In this document: positions 21,921 through 32,021 of the stretch, one piece after another
How positions within the stretch are numbered: position 1 is the stretch's first letter
How the letters are laid out: each line of letters opens with the position of its first letter
DNA from: Nothophaeocryptopus gaeumannii
Taxonomy: Eukaryota; Ascomycota; Dothideomycetes; Mycosphaerellales; Mycosphaerellaceae
DNA: 64,000 nucleotides
Assembly: GCA_031771865.1 (NCBI GenBank)
Contig: JASISA010000009.1
Span: forward strand, 1,488,001-1,552,000
Reading direction: 5' to 3'
The notes under the pieces: generated by a model
Database searches by the model: none
Told to the model about the DNA's origin: nothing
Seen by the model: the letters and a program-made list of their open reading frames with translations, nothing else
Translations under genes and position numbers: made by a program

Positions 21921-24900
21921 TCAAGACGGTGGAACCATGGTCCAGGTCGCAGCATCACAGCTCACCTCCTCAAAGTTGTGCAATGTCGTGAAGCCCATAG
22001 CACTGAGCCCGTCGAAGTTTCCATCGCCATCCATCTGTTCGCTCACGTCAGTCACCGCTCGATCAATAAGGACCAGGTTGAAGAACTCACATAGTCCAGA
22101 ACACAAGCATTACAACCTTGTCCTTTCACCTGCCGTATGCCGAGCAAAATCAATCCTTGCAGCAGCGTGGAGTACTCTCCAACCGATGGGCTGATCACTG
22201 GAGATGAGATGCCTCCTGCGAGCTCGCCGAGGTCCTTCATGCTGGGCACGAACTCGGCGAGTTGAGAGTGCATATTGTAAAGGACGACGGTGCCCACGAT
22301 CGCCCCGTCCTCAGGCCGTTTCGCGCGAATGATGCCGCACGCTGTTGGATCCGCGAGAGCCATCTTGTAGACCTCAGCTAGACCCTGTCTGTGGTTTGTC
22401 TTGATGTGGTCGAGGATGGGCCCAGAGTAGTCCCAGCCGTAGACAAGATCGAAATCTGCACCTGCGCTTTGAAGGCTTTTTGCCATCCCATCTGGTGGTG
22501 ACCACGTGGAGAGGTTTCGAGCAACCATGCTGCAGACTGATCTGGAGAGTGCGGTATTCCAGCCAAGATTCGCAAACCATGAGCGCAGGCGTTTGCGTTC
22601 TCCACCGTGGCCGGTTGGGATACCGAGATAGAGACTGGGTAGCCGAGATCCCAGCTGGAAGCGTTTTACGCCTTCTCTTTGCAGCAGGTTGCGGATGGCG
22701 CGGTTATGAAGGGAGTGTCCGATGGAAAGTTTACGCCTGCTGGGATCGACGAAGATGGCGCCGATGACACCGGTTCCTGTCGCTTTGAAGAAGTATGTTG
22801 CGCAAAAGCCATAGAGTGCTTGCGTGCTACTGTTGCGGACGACGTAGTGGGCTTCGAGGATCTCAGGATTCCGCAGTAAGAACGAGTTAGACGTTGCGCT
22901 CGCTAGCTCTGAGTGGAGGCCAGGTGTGTTGCCGTCGACTACTGCTTTGATCAATACATCAAGGCCATTGGAGTCGCGCTCCTCGTTGAACGCCTCCACG
23001 AGCCAGTGTTGTTTCGACTGAGATAGCTTCTGACTCTGACTGATGGTTCCAGGCAGTGCACCAGCAGGTGTGAAATCGCCATACAAAATTTTCACCAAGG
23101 ACATGAGCGCAGTCTCTGTGAAGTCGTACGTGCAGATGTAGGTGCCAATGCTCTGATCCATCGCGAAGTCGTACGGTGAGCTGACTGAAACTACGATCAA
23201 TGGCTTCTCTCGCTTCTCCCCCGAGGAAGTGTAGTGCATGTTACAGATCATCGACACGTGCTTCGTGAAGCCATGTTGGTACAGGTTGCGGTTAGCGTCT
23301 GCGGTGACGATGATGACGGCGCTGGCCCGGTTGATCAGATTCTCGTGTTGAGGTCGCACACCATTTGCAGTGTACGAGGTGTGCAGCACACGGCCGCTTC
23401 GCTGTCGAGCTAATGACCGCCCAAGCTCACGAAATACACGCTCACCGCTCATGACTGATGCGCTGCGCTCCCACATCGCGGGCTCTGGTGATCCATTCGT
23501 TGCTTGCTCTGATAGTGCTCTTGCTGCGGCGGACGCCACGAGAGGTTTTACCAGGGGTGTCAGCAATAGGAGCTCATCCTCGGGCTCCATTATATTGGTT
23601 AGTGGCAGAAGCCTGTTCTTATCCCGGACGACAGTGATAGATGAATTGTAGGCTTTGGTCGAGAGCATGGTGTGAGAGGGCTGGAGCTGCGAGAGTAAAT
23701 CGACTCCTCTCGGGTTCAACGCCTTTTCCCAAGTTGTGCACTTGGCTTTGATATCAAGCACTCGTTTCAGTGACTGCTTGATTCTGTCTTTCGTTATCAT
23801 CCAATTCTCAAGTCCGAGCTTAAAGCCTTCGATGGCTTCTTGCTGGTGTACGAAGGAGCGGCATAGGAGGACAATGTCGCATCCAGCATTGATCGCCATG
23901 ACCGTGCCACCGCCCACGCCAATGTTGTGACTGAGTGCCTCCATTTCAAGGCAGTCGGAGATGACAACCCCGTCAAAGTGCAAGTCGTTTCGTAGGAGGT
24001 CGTTGACGACTTGTTCAGATAGGCATGCGTGCATTACGTTCAGGCCTGCCGAAGACATGGCGCAGCCGCCTACCATCATCGCATCGAGACCCTCATTGAT
24101 TGCGTTTCGGAAGGGTACGAGCGCGTTGAGACTCAAGGATTCCAAGCTCTCAGTGATGGTCGGCACATCAAGCGCTGACCCTAGAAACTCGAGGCTCCCA
24201 TATGAAGGGAAGTGCTTGCCCATGGTGCTCAGGCCGGCATCTTTATACCCTTTCATGAAAGCGATACCAAAGGAGGAGACTTCTTGCGGGTCATCGCCAG
24301 TCGTTCTTACACCTAGAGGCTGATTCCGTGCATTTGTCAGTACGTCCAGACATGGACCCATCATGAGATTGACTCCGCATGCAGAAATCTCCTCTGCGGT
24401 TGCTTTCGCAACCTCGTACGCAATGTCCTTAGAGCCAGTCGCTGCCAACCCCATTGCAGAGGGGTACTGACGGATATAGATCTCATCGAACAGACTGTTG
24501 ACGCCGCCATTTTCTTGATCAATTCCGATTAAGAGCGGTACTGGGTGTCCAGCGTCGTATGCTATCTTCTGGAGTTCAAGTACGAGTTCCGTGCATTGCT
24601 CGGCATCTGTTCAGAATCAGTATCACATGACAATAGAACCGAGTAGATGCCTTGATCGTACTCTTGAGGTTCTTTGCAGTCAGCAAAAGCGATCCGAGGT
24701 GGTGTTCTTGGATGAGCTTCCGAATCTGCGGCGTGACTGTGGTGCCCTCGAATCCCATCTATTGGGCATGATTAGACTCAAACCAGCACCATGGGCTTGA
24801 TGCAGCAATGCAACAATACAAGTATACAACAAAGGGCGGACTTGCCATAAACAGCTGACCCAAGGTTCTGCCATTTAGTTAGCCTCTGCAGGTTCGAAAC

Positions 24901-25016
24901 GCGTTGCGGAGCTCGGATATAAGATTGCGACATCTCTGCTCGTTACAATCTTGGGTGACATACTTGTCCATATTGTCCCAAACGGGATCGAGCGTGCCAT
25001 CGCTACCGTTTGCCAT
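21921..25016 (-). CDS. nag3: GH3 beta-N-acetylhexosaminidase fused to a C-terminal GNAT-like region (Nag3)
   Basis: Exons (minus) 24964-25016, 24846-24867, 24662-24758, 22091-24606 and 21921-22034 join to 933 aa. The GH3 TIM barrel occupies roughly residues 20-380, with LLIGIDQENGGVN, GKHFPSYGSLEF (187-198) and the nucleophile segment GVVISDCLEMEAL (Asp about 275). A C-terminal alpha/beta domain follows to about residue 560. The last 350 residues look like an acetyltransferase (GNAT) fold. GH3 hexosaminidases of this kind release GlcNAc from chitin oligomers; no signal peptide is visible, so it likely acts inside the cell. The bacterial NagZ Asp-His loop is not present in canonical form. Exon 2 is only 22 nt, and the next intron has a GC donor (GCAAGT). 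The gene is divergent from dac1. Confidence 0.88.
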
Positions 25017-25930
25017 CCTGACGGCTCTCCACCAGGAATGATCCTACAACCATGCAGGCCAAAAGGTGCCGTTTCCCAGCCAAGACAACCAGGGCGACCG
25101 TCAAAACCACGCGGAAGTAGACTCCAGGCTGATACGGTTGCGTCTGATGTGGATATCGTTGGTCAGATCCGACGTCCTGTCATCTTTCGATGCCCCCAAG
25201 ATCCAGGATTGGGAGACGCTCATGAGCTGAGGCGCCGATTGGCCGGGCCGAGACTGCACCGACGGTAAGTGAATGACCTTGGGCCGCGCTCGGCAGGTCT
25301 AGTTTGATAGACACGATTTCATGAACAGCGTAACATGATGAGTTGGGTAGTCCTACACCAACACTGCTGACATTCCCCAGTGGCTGGTACCGTATACTAG
25401 TTGCAGTGAGTCCCGCTGGCAGAAGTCGCAGCATTAAGCGAGTGACCGAAATCCATGCAACGTCTTCTGCTCTTCCTCTCCGCTGTAACCTCACCAGGCT
25501 CACCTCTCCACGTTGCACCCGTGACAACACCATTGGCCTCCGAAGTTTCTGCTTTGTCTTCCGCACTCTCACATGGCACGCCGCGATAGGCCAAACTCAG
25601 GCATCGTCACCATCGATAAGCTGTCATGGCGGACACCATGGATGGAGCTTCCACAGCGCACAGCATTGCGAGCAAGAGCTATCCTACCTCCTACCGTGAC
25701 GTATCTGCGCAAGGCTGGTCTTCTCGCCATACCACCGCTGACCCTACTATTGTGATGGTGAGGCTGTAGAGCTTCCCAACTAATTTCTAGACATACTACC
25801 TACTGAGACTTTGTACTATTCCTATTCTATCTGCGGTTTCCAATCTACCCTCTCAGACAGCGCAGTCTCGATCACGATAAATCACCTAGGAACCTAAGGT
25901 TATTCCATTCGGTCGCTTCCGACGACCAGA
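25017..25930. promoter_or_regulatory. Shared divergent promoter region of nag3 and dac1
   Basis: These 914 nt lie between two oppositely oriented pathway genes. No long gene-like frame stands out. Shared control is inferred from the arrangement. Confidence 0.5.
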
Positions 25931-27253
25931 ATGCCCATTGCGATCTCTCCAGAGCGTCCAAGAACGGGCGTGACCCGACTCACCGGTGGACGCGTTGTGC
26001 GAGGCGATCGACTCGTTGAGGAGGATCTCTGGGTCTCTTCAGTCACCGGGAAGATCCTCCGCAGCCAAGAAGTCTTCTACGAGCACCATGTCGTACCCGA
26101 TGAAATTGTCGATCTCTCCGGAAAGATCCTCTGCCCTGGATTCATCGATGTACAATTCAACGGCGCGTTCGGCTACGACTTCAGCACGATACCGAAGAGC
26201 GAGAACGGCGAACCCGATATGGCGATGTACGCGAAGGGATTGAAGAGGCTGAACAGGCATCTTGTGAGGACAGGCGTGACAAGCTATTTACCGACGCTGC
26301 CAAGTGCAAAGTCGGAGGTATATCACAATGTGCTTCAATACCTAGGTCCGAGCGGAGGCGCTAGGAATGCATTAGAGGGCAGCGAAAGCCTGGGCGCGCA
26401 TTGCGAGGGTCCGTTCATCTCGCCGACCAAGAACGGAATACACAGCCAGGAGGTTCTTCAGCAAGCAACGAACGGCTTTGCAGACTTCGAGGCCTGCTAT
26501 GGTGCTGGAAATTTGCCAGTGAATGAACGCGGACCCATTGCAAAGATCACCGCCGCACCAGAGGTACCCGGAGTGGCAGCGCTGATACCTGAAGTACGAA
26601 AGCGAGGCATTATCTTCTCAGTTGGTCATACGGAGGCTACGTACGAAGAGGTCGGCGATGCTGTAAGAAGCGGCGCGACGATGATCACGCACCTGTTCAA
26701 TGCAATGCGACCACTGCACCACCGAAATCCTGGCCCATTCGGTGTACTCGGGAAGGCGGAGGAAACGGAACGTCCATACTTTGGTATCATCTCTGACGGC
26801 ATTCACCTGCACCCCACAACTGTCAAGATCGCGTGGAATGCCCATCCAGACGGCTTCATACTCGTGACAGACGCTATGAAGACTGTGGGCCAGCCGGATG
26901 GTGTCTACGACTGGACGAACGGTGATCGGTTTGTCAAAAAGGGCTCGCTCCTGACATTGGAAGGGACTGACAAGATCGCGGGTTCTTCTGCAAGTCTGGT
27001 CGAGTGTGTCAGCAATTTCTGGAACTGGAGCCGATCATCAATACCTGAGGCGATCGCTGCTGTCACATCTACTCCTACCAAGATGCTAGGGCTAGACAAG
27101 GTCAAAGGCACATTAGCTGAAGATGCCGATGCCGACCTGCTGGTGCTTGATGCAATCGAAGAGGCTGACGGCACTCGGCGTTTCGAAGTGGACAAAGTCT
27201 GGAAGTTCGGTGTACTGGTTCATGATAAGCAGAACGAAAGCTATGGTGTCTGA
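25931..27253 (+). CDS. dac1: N-acetylglucosamine-6-phosphate deacetylase (Dac1)
   Basis: This single exon codes for 440 aa from the first ATG. The enzyme removes acetate from GlcNAc-6-P, giving GlcN-6-P for Nag1. It is an amidohydrolase-superfamily TIM barrel. Metal and catalytic residues are seen in order: HCEGPFISP (Glu159), FSVGHTEA (His233), THLFNAMRPLHHR (His254) and LVTDAM (Asp314, the catalytic base). CPGFIDVQFNGAFGYDF at residues 68-84 is the usual N-terminal block. The C-terminus returns to the small beta domain (DADLLVLD). Length matches fungal Dac1 and NagA. Nothing is missing. The gene marks the right end of the cluster, next to a degenerate repeat. Confidence 0.96.
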   Translation: MPIAISPERPRTGVTRLTGGRVVRGDRLVEEDLWVSSVTGKILRSQEVFYEHHVVPDEIVDLSGKILCPGFIDVQFNGAFGYDFSTIPKSENGEPDMAMYAKGLKRLNRHLVRTGVTSYLPTLPSAKSEVYHNVLQYLGPSGGARNALEGSESLGAHCEGPFISPTKNGIHSQEVLQQATNGFADFEACYGAGNLPVNERGPIAKITAAPEVPGVAALIPEVRKRGIIFSVGHTEATYEEVGDAVRSGATMITHLFNAMRPLHHRNPGPFGVLGKAEETERPYFGIISDGIHLHPTTVKIAWNAHPDGFILVTDAMKTVGQPDGVYDWTNGDRFVKKGSLLTLEGTDKIAGSSASLVECVSNFWNWSRSSIPEAIAAVTSTPTKMLGLDKVKGTLAEDADADLLVLDAIEEADGTRRFEVDKVWKFGVLVHDKQNESYGV

Positions 27254-27370
27254 TGAATTTGCTTTGCAGCGCCCGCGTTCGGCGTCTTTGGGACTATAGA
27301 CTGATCAGGAAATGGATGCACTGGTCTTTTCTGACTGGACTGAGGACGTTTCTGGTGTGCTGTTCTAACC

Positions 27371-27690
27371 TGTATTTTGACTTTCCATTAGCAATACCCC
27401 CAAATCCGCTATCGGGGAACCGCATACCTTGGTCGTAAGATCCCAGAAGGAAGCACCTACAATGTGGGACCGGAAACTATGTACAGTGTGTAGCCTTCTG
27501 CACTATCCTTTCTCCCTATTGACGATGCATCAAAAACGACCGGTTGGGAATGACATACGTTGGTCATCGGAGCCCCGACAGAACCCGTCTACATTGTGTA
27601 GCACTCCCCCCTTTCCTATCTCTCCGTTGGCGATACATCACAAGATTCTAGCTGGGAGATTCAAATCGTGGTCGCCGCCTTCTGAAAGGA
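27371..27690. repeat. Degenerate tandem repeat, three diverged copies, period about 108 bp
   Basis: Copies start near 27371, 27487 and 27597. Aligned cores include TGACGATGCATCAAAA versus TGGCGATACATCACAA, and GGTC at 27431, 27562 and 27670. Copies 1 and 2 are 131 nt apart because of a 23-nt insertion; copies 2 and 3 are 108 apart. Shared TGTGTAGC and CTACA-TTGTG blocks mark the joints. Confidence 0.7.
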
Positions 27691-28146
27691 GAATATACAG
27701 AAAGGATATCCCGGCCCCTTGCCAGACTGACGACAACTACTGGTACGAGAGATCCATGCTGTAGTACTTCTATTCTCAACGCAAACTATAGATCATGAAA
27801 ATTCTACTCTACGCAACCCGTCACCCGTCAAGATTTTGCGATAGATAACTAAGGGCATTATGGAGAAAGAACGGCAGTTCATTACCCTCAAGTCATCCCA
27901 CAAGCACGTAGAGCATGCCGAGACTTGATATACTCATCTTGGATCCTCCTAGAGCAGGAAAGTGAACAGTTCCAGGCATCAATTAGTCTCTCGGTTCCCA
28001 TCACATTTATTTCAACACGATTGTCTCTAACCAAGTCATAGTATTCTATGCTCGGTACAATAGACCCCGTCTGCTCGACGTAGAAGCATTCACATACGCC
28101 CATCCTCGAGACCTGTCGCGGGTCAGAGTCCATCAGCGGACGTTGA

Positions 28147-28210
28147 GCACTTGCATGTGCAAACGACCAACGGCGAAGCTCGCCGTTTGCATGTGACACC
28201 CGGCAAGTGC
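28147..28210. repeat. Imperfect palindrome in a promoter
   Basis: Nested matching arms are GCACTTGC (28147-28154) with GCAAGTGC (28203-28210), TGCAAACG (28158-28165) with CGTTTGCA (28184-28191), and CGGCGA (28171-28176) with TCGCCG (28180-28185). It ends 16 nt before a TATA box. Confidence 0.75.
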
Positions 28211-28225
28211 TGCCTGCAGCGCACC

Positions 28226-28232
28226 TATAAAA
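28226..28232 (+). promoter_or_regulatory. TATA box
   Basis: TATAAAA lies 107 nt upstream of the ATG at 28339, with CT-rich sequence between. This is a normal layout for a fungal TATA promoter. Confidence 0.55.
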
Positions 28233-28309
28233 TTCTGGTCGCTGTTCTAACAAGCCTGTTCCTCTACACCACTCTCCAGCACTACCACCTCCTCTTAACT
28301 ACATCCTGT

Positions 28310-28357
28310 ACTCAAGAACCACATTACTCAAGAACCACATGACTCAAGGACCACCCC
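28310..28357 (+). repeat. 16-bp tandem repeat, three copies, spanning the start codon
   Basis: ACTCAAGAACCACATT, ACTCAAGAACCACATG and ACTCAAGGACCACCCC follow one another at 28310, 28326 and 28342. The ATG at 28339 is created at the end of copy 2. Confidence 0.9.
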
Positions 28358-28836
28358 TAAAGCACATACACAAGATGTGCGGCGACTCCGGTCCAAGTAA
28401 CGCCACCGGCGCCAGCGAGGACAACATCAAGATCGCCTCCAACAAACCTCCAAAATCCACGTCCGCCTTTTCAGCCCCAGGCGTCTCAGCCGACATCCGA
28501 GAGGCCGAACGCCAGAAACGCTGGCTACACTACGGATTCGCCGTCGATGAATTCGAGAAGGACACGCAGAACTCCCGAGAGTGGTGCGAGCTTCGACACG
28601 CCAAGGAGAGACTGTGGACCTCGGAGCGTGAGAGGTTGGCGAGAGATATTCCGGAGATGGAGGCAAACTTGGCCAAGGCGAAGCAGGATTTGGTGAATAT
28701 GGATGAGGCGGAGAGGGTGTTCGCGCGGGAGTATGGCGCCAGGGCGGATCGGGGTTTTGTAGATGCGGTCAAGTTGCAGCAGTTCCGTGGGTTCTTGAAG
28801 ATGCAAAACGATGATGTCCTGAAATTGAAGCATTAG
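28339..28836 (+). CDS. Small charged coiled-coil hypothetical protein
   Basis: This single exon codes for 165 aa. The first 12 residues come from a tandem repeat, and a second ATG at 28375 (MCGDSGPSN) may be the better-conserved start. Residues 60-165 are highly charged and helical, with heptad-like patterns through the ERLARDIPEMEANLAKAKQDL region, so a coiled coil is likely. There is no signal peptide, membrane segment or known motif. A TATA box 107 nt upstream and consistent codon use support a real gene. It lies between dac1 and the ABC1 kinase gene, with no obvious link to either. Function is unknown. Confidence 0.6.
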   Translation: MTQGPPLKHIHKMCGDSGPSNATGASEDNIKIASNKPPKSTSAFSAPGVSADIREAERQKRWLHYGFAVDEFEKDTQNSREWCELRHAKERLWTSERERLARDIPEMEANLAKAKQDLVNMDEAERVFAREYGARADRGFVDAVKLQQFRGFLKMQNDDVLKLKH

Positions 28837-29056
28837 GGAGGATGGAGCAGTGTGTTCTCCGTCCAGAGAGGAGAGACCAACGTATGTGCTTCCCAACCGG
28901 TCGTTTGAGTTGCTTTGCTAACGGAGGGATATGACAGAGAATAAGAGTACAGATCGTGGATCAGGACATGAGTCTCATTCCAGAGACCAAAGGCAGAGTC
29001 GTGGATCTCTCGGAAAGGTCGTTCTCTTTGATATGCTACAGCGGAGGAAATAACAA

Positions 29057-31219
29057 TTAAACATTGGGACTTAGCTGGTCGCTCTTCACCACAAACTCCA
29101 CGCTTTCAATGCTGGCTTGCAAGAACTTCCTCGCTTCCAGACCAGCCCAAACCTTGACCATACTCAGGTCGCCGGATTTGAGCATCGACTTGCTGTTCTG
29201 TGCTCCGAGCTGTCTCAAGATCGGGAGGGCCCTGTAACGTGTTAGCATGCTTTTTACAATCAGATCACAGCGGTAATCTATCACTCACCCGCTGAACAGA
29301 TCCAGGTTCGGATCCAAAGTCCTACCGATACCTTCCAATAAGAGTATTGACAAGACCACGTTGACAAAATCACCCTCCAACCTGACATGATGACTTCTCA
29401 CCATATCCAACACTTCATTCAGAATATCCCCAATCTTAATATTCCCCAACGCAAACGTCCTGCTCTTGACTCCCAGCACCAAATGCTGCATCCTCAAAGC
29501 AAACACCTCTTTATCAATGACAGCATCCGGCTGCCGACACCTTTCGACCATCAAATGCCCAGATTTATACCCGTCAAACTCCGCAACAGCCTTGAAGAGG
29601 TCCAAAAAGTTGTTGCGATTCGTCTCGTTCAGCTCGGTGACGAGACCGGTATCGATGAAGATGAGCTGGGGTCTGTAGTACTCTCTGTCGATTTGCCCGA
29701 GGGTTTTGATCCAGGCTTCTTTGTCGCGTCTGTGGGGTCGGAGTCGGGACAGGACCTCTTCTGTGACGTCGACGGAGCCTTCGACATCAGCTTTGGGTTT
29801 GCCGGTCAGTTTACCCTTGAGGTCGGCGAAAGATGTGCGGTTGTGGAGGGTCGCTGGCCGGTAGAAGCGGACCATGATGTTGCCTGGGTGGAGATCGGCG
29901 TGGATAAAGTTGTCGATGAGCAGCATGTGGAGGAAGGCGTCTAGGCCTTCGTCGGCGATCTCTTTCTGGAAGACGCCGCCTCCGTTTTGGAGGAAATCCT
30001 CGAGAGGTATGCCCGTAGCAAACTCCTCTACCAAGACCTGCCGTGTCGTGTACTGTGTGTATGGGTACGGGAACCAAGCAGTTGGTCGATTCCGAAAGTT
30101 CTTCCTGAAGATGGTCAGATTGGCAGCCTCAATCCTCAGATCCAATTGCAGCCGCATCATTTCTCCAAACTGCTTGACTTCGTCTGGGAAGGAAAGCCAT
30201 TCCATGGTCGGGATGATGTTGATGAGACTGGCAAAGGCACCCATGATCTTCAAGTCTCTTCTGACGATCCTCTCGATTTTCGGATGCAAGACCTTGATAG
30301 CAACATATGTGCTCGGCTCGCGATGCGGCGTGCTCTTCAAAAGAGGATCCACCGTCTTCAATGCTTTCTCTCCAAATGTCTGAGGTTGTTCAGACAAAGT
30401 GTCATCACTTGCTGCCAACTCTTTCGTCAATTTAGCCTTGTAGACTTGCGCAATGGCCCCCACGCCCAGCGGCTTCTCGTGAAACTCGTCGAATATCTCC
30501 TCAAAAGGTCTCTCAAACGACCGCTCTATCGTCTCCTTCGTATGCTTCCACGAGTGTGCTGGCGCATTTGAATGCAGTGAACTCATAATCGTGCACATCT
30601 CATGAGGGAAGATATCCGTCCTGCTGGCAGCCCACTGCCCCAACTTGATGAACGCCGCACCAGCGCGCTCCATAGACGATACAAGAAACCCATACCACCA
30701 CAATGTCCCAGTCCTCTCATCATCTCGATCCTTTTGCCGTGTCCCAAACCAGATCAGCGGTATGGTGGCTATCACCGGGACAAATATAATGACTAAATGG
30801 AAGAACCGCAGACCAGTAGCTATGGGCTCGACGATCCACGTATCCAAAAACTTCCACATGACAACCCTCACTTTCTTACTATTCTGCAATCTCTCTGGCA
30901 CATACTCGTCCAGCTCTTTTCTACTCGCCGCCAACATCGCCTCTTCATGTGTCTGTCCATTTTCATTGCCCTCGTCGTCTTCGGCTATCGATACGAATGC
31001 GGCGGGACTGAGCGCGGCAAGGAGGAGCGAGCCTCCCTTGACAGGCGCGGGCGGAGGGCGGAACGTATGGCGGACATGGTGGAAAATGGAGAAGCTTTTT
31101 GTGCCGCGGCCGCTACTGGGGGAGTATTGGATGTGTCGAAAGACTCGTGGTCTGATGGGTTGCGCAGCGTTATGTAGGATCCCGAAGCATGATCGGCCGA
31201 GTTTGGCGGTGACTCGCAT
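29057..31219 (-). CDS. ABC1/ADCK (UbiB) family atypical kinase, mitochondrial (Mcp2-like)
   Basis: Exons (minus) 29289-31219 and 29057-29231 join through a 57-nt intron to 701 aa. The N-terminus is Arg- and Ser-rich (MRVTAKLGRSCFGILHN), fitting a mitochondrial presequence. A hydrophobic segment follows near residues 130-155 (FHLVIIFVPVIATIPLIWFG). The ABC1 domain starts with the KxGQ motif in AFIKLGQWAASRTDIFPHEM. AIKVLHPKIE holds the nucleotide-binding lysine. DNFIHADLHPGNIMVRF is the catalytic-type loop, and IFIDTGLVTEL is the DFG-like segment. These proteins act in coenzyme Q or inner-membrane lipid homeostasis; the length and the transmembrane segment resemble yeast Mcp2 more than Coq8. 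A role in this fungus is inferred from family. Confidence 0.9.
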
Positions 31220-32021
31220 TGTTCAGCGAGCTGTCATCGGGTAAAGAGGCGTGGTATCATGGTATAATGGGATTGTATAGGCCAATTGGCGAGTATTGGT
31301 GATATGGAGTGTGGTAAGTGAGAGACTGTGAATGGTCGATGTTCGCCGCGCTGTTGTTTTGCTCATGACGACGTCACAACGCGCCATCACATGTGAAAGC
31401 TTTGGCGTGTCCATCCGACATCAATTCTTTCACGTACACATTCCCATCATAGGAGCCTCTCCTCGGCACACGCACTTAGCAAGATAGGAATTACCATCAC
31501 TCCGGATCTCACGATCTCGTTCGCCTTGTTGCCATGGCACGACCAAAGCATGTTTCTTTCCCGATCCCTTCTAGCCATCTTGGATCACCTCTTCAATAAT
31601 CGCATCCTTTTGCAGAAGAGACGCCTCAGGCGGGATTTTTCTCAGTCCCTTGACGGTCCTGGCAAAAGACCACCACCACCCGAAACAAACCCGTCTCCCT
31701 GCCCCGACCAGGAATATCTTGCCTTCGAGCCATAGGACGTAGTCGCCGTCGAACGGACGACTTTCGTGTCAACGCCATCCATCCTGAACAGCAGATCATG
31801 CTTAAAAATGATTCCGCTTTTACCTCTGCCGGAACGTGCGGAGAATCCTAACTATGTGGACTTCCTGTTCGGAATCCTCCCAGTAGGTGCTTCGGTATCT
31901 TTCCGGGCAGCTTTCCGCCGCCACTTCGTGCACCGCAACAGCTGTAAGTATTCATTGGAGCATCGGAATGTTTGATTGAACGGACATTCAGGACGTGACG
32001 AGAGATCAAGCAGAGTCCAAC
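31220..32021. other. Divergent intergenic region
   Basis: This stretch lies between the ABC1 gene and the cyclase gene. A possible leader intron (about 31944-31990, GTAAGT to TTCAG) lies just upstream of the cyclase ATG. No other gene is supported. Confidence 0.45.

Larger units (their letters stand above)
27254..28338. other. Intergenic with repeats
   Basis: This stretch contains a degenerate tandem repeat, an imperfect palindrome, a TATA element and the first copies of a 16-bp repeat, all listed separately. Minus frame 27888-28253 has no recognisable domain. Confidence 0.6.

Noticed and set aside
24886..24902. tRNA-like B-box (GGTTCGAAAC)
   Set aside because: It lies within the nag3 intron, and no cloverleaf or A-box can be drawn around it.
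17461..27253. Horizontal transfer of the GlcNAc cluster from bacteria
   Set aside because: Intron density, the Ndt80 regulator and family types are all fungal, and base composition does not change visibly at the borders.
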